Made by a program: the position numbers and the translations under genes. Under the pieces are notes generated by a model. The model was not told the DNA's origin and ran no database searches. It worked only from the letters and a program-made list of their open reading frames with translations. A DNA stretch of 64,000 bases from Amblyornis subalaris (lineage: Eukaryota > Chordata > Aves > Passeriformes > Ptilonorhynchidae): contig JACAXG010000068.1 of assembly GCA_018881555.1 (NCBI GenBank), forward strand, positions 111,501 to 175,500, given 5' to 3'. Shown here one piece after another: positions 60,313 to 64,000 of the stretch. Numbering within the stretch: position 1 is the first letter of the stretch; each line of letters begins with the position of its first letter.

Positions 60313-63204
60313 TATATACTTTGTGGATTATTACATTTTTAAGGATAAAGAGAATCACAATCACAATCTTCATTAAGATGGCACTTATTGAGTTTTGATT
60401 TTTAAAAATAACCCTCTGGAACCAGAGACTTCGATCAGGAAATAATGAGAGCACAGAACTGCCACTGCCACGAGAATCAGAACAGGTCTGGCAGCAGATA
60501 TTTTTGGCAATTACAGAGAAACTGTTACTGAAACACCCCTAAAACTCACTCAGTGGATTTTTCCCCAAGGTTCAAAAACACTTGTGATTATGGGGACGAC
60601 TCTATCTTCCTGTGTTATCTCACGTTTTGTCACATTATAAATTAATTATAAGTGAGAAAATGAAGGAAAAAAAAGAAATGTGAAACACCTTTTTTATTAT
60701 TAGAGCTTTAAAAAGGTGCTTTTGGTGTTCCAGGGTTGCTTTGGCACATTCAGTATCCAATGGTTTGCATCNGGGCTCACCTTTATAACACGGAATAAAC
60801 AAAAAGGATGATCCATTTCTGTGGCACATTGGAAACACTCCAATCTCACCAAGTCTATGGTGATTTCACCAAATTGCTTCCCCAGTGTCCTTATAGAGCT
60901 GGGAGTTAGAGAGTGACTATAAACATTGGGAGGAAACCACCTTTTGAAATATTTTTTCTNCTTTGGTAGTTTAAGCAAGGTGCATCAATCCAAGAGTCTC
61001 GGAAAATCAGCTCCTTGTATTTTAAAGATACAAAAAATTCTACTCGGAATTTTTACAACTGCACAATAGAAGTTTAACTGAGAATGACTCAAAGGATAAA
61101 AAAGGCACTACAAAAAAGGAAATACACTACAAAAACCCAGTATGTATTTTAAGCTAAAAGTTCTTTGGCACCAGGGGATCATCAGCCTGAGCTTTGTGCG
61201 GCTTTGTATGGATAACACTGAAATTTATTTCTCCTCTTATTACTGTTACTGATAATAATCACACACAATTTTCATACATTAATAATCTAAACCAGCTTGT
61301 GCTAGTTGGAAAAAAATTCCTGCACAAAATAAATTCTTGGCAAACAGGAAATGCCACATCAAGTTCTGCAGGTACACAGCTGTATATGTGAAAAACATTT
61401 AAATATATTTTTTAAAAAATTTGTGAGATTCTTTNCATACAAAGTGATTCCCAGGTATTGAAAGAAGAAGCCCTCGGTGTTTTCAGCACCAATTCAAGAT
61501 ACAAGGTGATTTCCAGCACCTTTCTTTAAAGATGTCTCTAAATTATAAAGTAATGCCAGATACTATCAGCAGTCCATTCACAAGATGATCTAGCCTTTAA
61601 ATAGCCAGTTTTAACTCATAATGTTGAGTTCAGAAACACTAAACACATGAATCATGTTTATTCTAATTACATGGGAACTGTGGGCCTCCCCTAAAGTCTC
61701 CTGGATTTAGGCAGCTGAAAAGGGAAACATGAAAACCAGAGCAAGACAAATTCCTGAATAATCAGGAAATGGCATCTTCCTCTACAGCGTGTGGCACCAC
61801 TAAAGGATTTGGAAGGAAGAGGCAGGAATTGGGAAGGAAATGGACAGGATTGGTTCAGTATTTGGTACTATTTGAGGAATAGACTCGAGGAGCTCTGTCC
61901 TACCAGAGCAGAGAGTGGCTCTCATCATCCATCCCGTGGGCTCCAAATTCCTTCTAAAGCAACTGGAGAAGATTTAAGAAGCCACAGCCTGTCAGGAATA
62001 AGAAATCTGGCACCATCTTCCAAAAACCAGCACAAGTGTGTGTAGAAAAAGGGGATGAAAAACATCAACACCAAATTAGTCAGTAAAGGACAAAACCACG
62101 CTGCTTCCACCCCAAATCCATCCGCTTTCCCACCTTCCATGGAGGAAGTTTTTATTGCTGTGACCATCAGGGGTCCCACATTGGNTTCTCCAGGCTCAGT
62201 CACTCGGTCTGTGCCAGGACCCCTCAAGTGAGACCTGGATTTGTAAAACCATAGGAAGCCTGGAGTTGGTGTCGCAGGGGATCATGGCCGGAGTGGCTTT
62301 GCCGTTTCCCAGCCTTTTCCCACCTCTGTGCACTGGGATTGTGCCCAGTTGGTGTAAACTAGAGCTTGCCCTAAGTTAGAGCTTGCCCTAAATTAGAGCT
62401 TGCCCTAATAAAGTCTTGGACAAGGAGTAAGAGAACTGTTATGGTTTCAGGCTATTTCAGCCCATTTTAAATATAGTCTTGCAATTTTAAGCAGGAAGGA
62501 AATCAACCCTTTAGCAAACATTTCTCCCTGATGGCTGAAAAGGCTCTCGGCAACTGGACATGCTCAGCTTTCTCTTCCTCGCCTCGGATCACACACCTCT
62601 TGATTCAAATGTGAAATATTAATGTGATTTCTTTGACATATCNGGATTTTTTTTCCTTGAAATTTCCAGTCCCTTTTGCCCCACCTCAGGGAACACTCTC
62701 TTCAAATTCTAATTTATCTGATACTGGACAGGTATAATCTCAGGGGAGGGATACAGGTAAACAATGGCAGCACAATTATAGGCAAATTATATTTAAAAAG
62801 ATAATTCACCTTTCGGGCATAGGCTACATATAAATTTCATCTACAAGTTTTTCATTAACCAACTCCCTTAATCTGCTAATCCAGGCTATTGTACAAAAGA
62901 ATCTTTATATTCTCACATTTTTGGTGATTCCAGCAGTGCTGGGAAACATAATATATCTTAAACACAAAAATAAAACAGGCCAGCGACAAGGCATGTGGAA
63001 ATGGAATTGTATGCATATTTCCAGATAATTTATACATTTGCAAGGAACTAATTTGTCTTAAAACAAACAATTTCTTCCACGGATGTCAACAGCAAGAAAT
63101 AGAGTTGTTCCAGTCTTTGTTGTGAATGATGGGCAGCTCAGGATAAAGAAAGCTGTGGCTGGAGGAGCTGTGGGTTATACTGGGATCATCACCCTCACTA
63201 GGAA
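60313..63204. other. Unannotated sequence
   Basis: No gene supported. A 17-bp tandem repeat lies at 62361-62411. Confidence 0.45.
62361..62411 (+). repeat. 17-bp tandem repeat, three units
   Basis: 'agagcttgccctaagtt' and two near copies (62378-62394, 62395-62411), differing only in the last three bases. Confidence 0.92.
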
Positions 63205-63720
63205 ATTATGGGCAGACCCCCCCAACAATCCCACCCTGTGCATCCCTGGNAGCGTTGTCCAAACGCTCCTGGAGCTCTGGCAGCCTTGGGGCCGGGACCA
63301 TTCCCTGGGGAGCCTGTTCAGTGCCCACCACCCTCTGGGGGAAGAACCTTTCCCTGATATCCAACCTGACCCTGTCCTGGCACAGCTCCAGCCATTCCCT
63401 GGGTCCTGTTCCTGTCACAGAGCAGAGATCGGAGCTGCCCCTCGGGAGGAGCTGCAGCCCCTGGTGAGTCTCCCCTCAGTCTCCTCCAGCTGAACAGACC
63501 AAGGGCCCTCAGCTGCTCCTCTTGGCCTTCCCCTCAAGGCCCGTCCCCATCCTCGAGTCCTTCCTTTGGACACTCTTGAATGGCTTTAGATCTTTTCTAT
63601 ATTGTGGTGCCCAAAACTGCTCCCAGCACTCGAGGTGGGGCCACCCCAGTGCAGAGCAGAATGGGACAGATACTTCCCTCAACCAGCCTTATGCACCCCA
63701 GGACACTTGGAACCAAAGCA
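63205..63720 (-). mobile_element. CR1 LINE fragment
   Basis: From 'caacaatcccaccctgtgc' through 'gttgtccaaacgctcctgg', 'ccctctgggggaagaacc' and 'tgtggtgcccaaaactgc' to 'accccaggacacttgg', this is CR1 3' sequence on the minus strand. It is the same type as the element at 26775. The very end, where the terminal repeat should be, is degraded or replaced. Confidence 0.92.
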
Positions 63721-64000
63721 AGGATTGTGCTCTTCGAGGTTATGCCCAAGCTTTGGTTTTCACCCTAAATAGCATTTAAATCTTTGTTAATGAGCCCCAA
63801 CCCCTTGTTGCTGGGTCTTCACATTCCCTCCTGCAGTGCCATTGTCAGGACATTTTTTTTTGCACTTCTTTCCGTCTTCTGCTTTTTCTTTTATTTGAAA
63901 ATGAAATTTTCTGTGGAAAATTTCTGTGGAAAAATCCATGCTCTCTTCTTCCTTGCCTCCCCAGGTCATTAACAACCCTTCCCAAACGCCGGTCCTGGCT
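63721..64000. other. Unannotated sequence to the window end
   Basis: Nothing supported; CR1 similarity fades here. Confidence 0.4.

Overview
The window looks like nuclear DNA of a bird, most likely a songbird. It carries many CR1 LINE tails of two 3'-end types on both strands. It has one tRNA(Ile)-derived SINE with a CR1-like tail, a class known from the zebra finch lineage. It also has several long-terminal-repeat (LTR) elements, including a provirus whose primer binding site fits tRNA(Trp), the primer of avian alpharetroviruses. I could not support any intact cellular protein-coding gene. Open frames outside the mobile elements are short, overlap on both strands and match no family I recognise. 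Isolated N bases run through the whole window and cluster in the provirus, as expected for ambiguity or heterozygosity masking in multi-copy sequence.

Layout. 0-4.5 kb: old CR1 pieces and an LTR ending at 2764. 4542-11921: a near full-length but inactivated endogenous retrovirus in the order LTR, PBS, gag, dUTPase-protease, RT-RNase H-integrase, env, polypurine tract, LTR. It combines betaretrovirus-like features (dUTPase fused ahead of the protease, two CCHC knuckles) with an Env transmembrane subunit of the CX6CC type carrying a Cys-flanked internal fusion segment, an alpharetrovirus trait. All four genes are broken by nonsense codons or frameshifts. 12-19 kb: unique, mostly AT-rich sequence with one CR1 tail. 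19.3-22.9 kb: an unusual block with a 190-bp G/T-only-like tract, a TA microsatellite, an A/C-rich tract, a candidate conserved AT-rich element, a roughly 330-bp CpG island and a TATA-like box. This is the only plausible cellular promoter region. 26.8-28.5 kb: a 5'-truncated CR1 on the minus strand with a decayed reverse transcriptase. 32.5-40.2 kb: four CR1 tails in unique DNA. 42.1-42.5 kb: a family of inverted and direct copies of a 37-bp AT-rich unit. 43096-43911: a solo LTR with a perfect 5-bp target duplication. 44.7 and 49.9 kb: CR1 tails. 52.4 kb: the SINE. 59632-60312: a second solo LTR with a 6-bp target duplication. 63.2-63.7 kb: a CR1 on the minus strand.

The provirus genes would have worked as one retroviral replication unit: genomic RNA from the 5' LTR, Gag and Gag-Pro-Pol from full-length RNA, and Env from RNA spliced at the donor just ahead of gag. 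In this copy none of them is intact. Everything else in the window is structural or repetitive DNA with no visible coding role.
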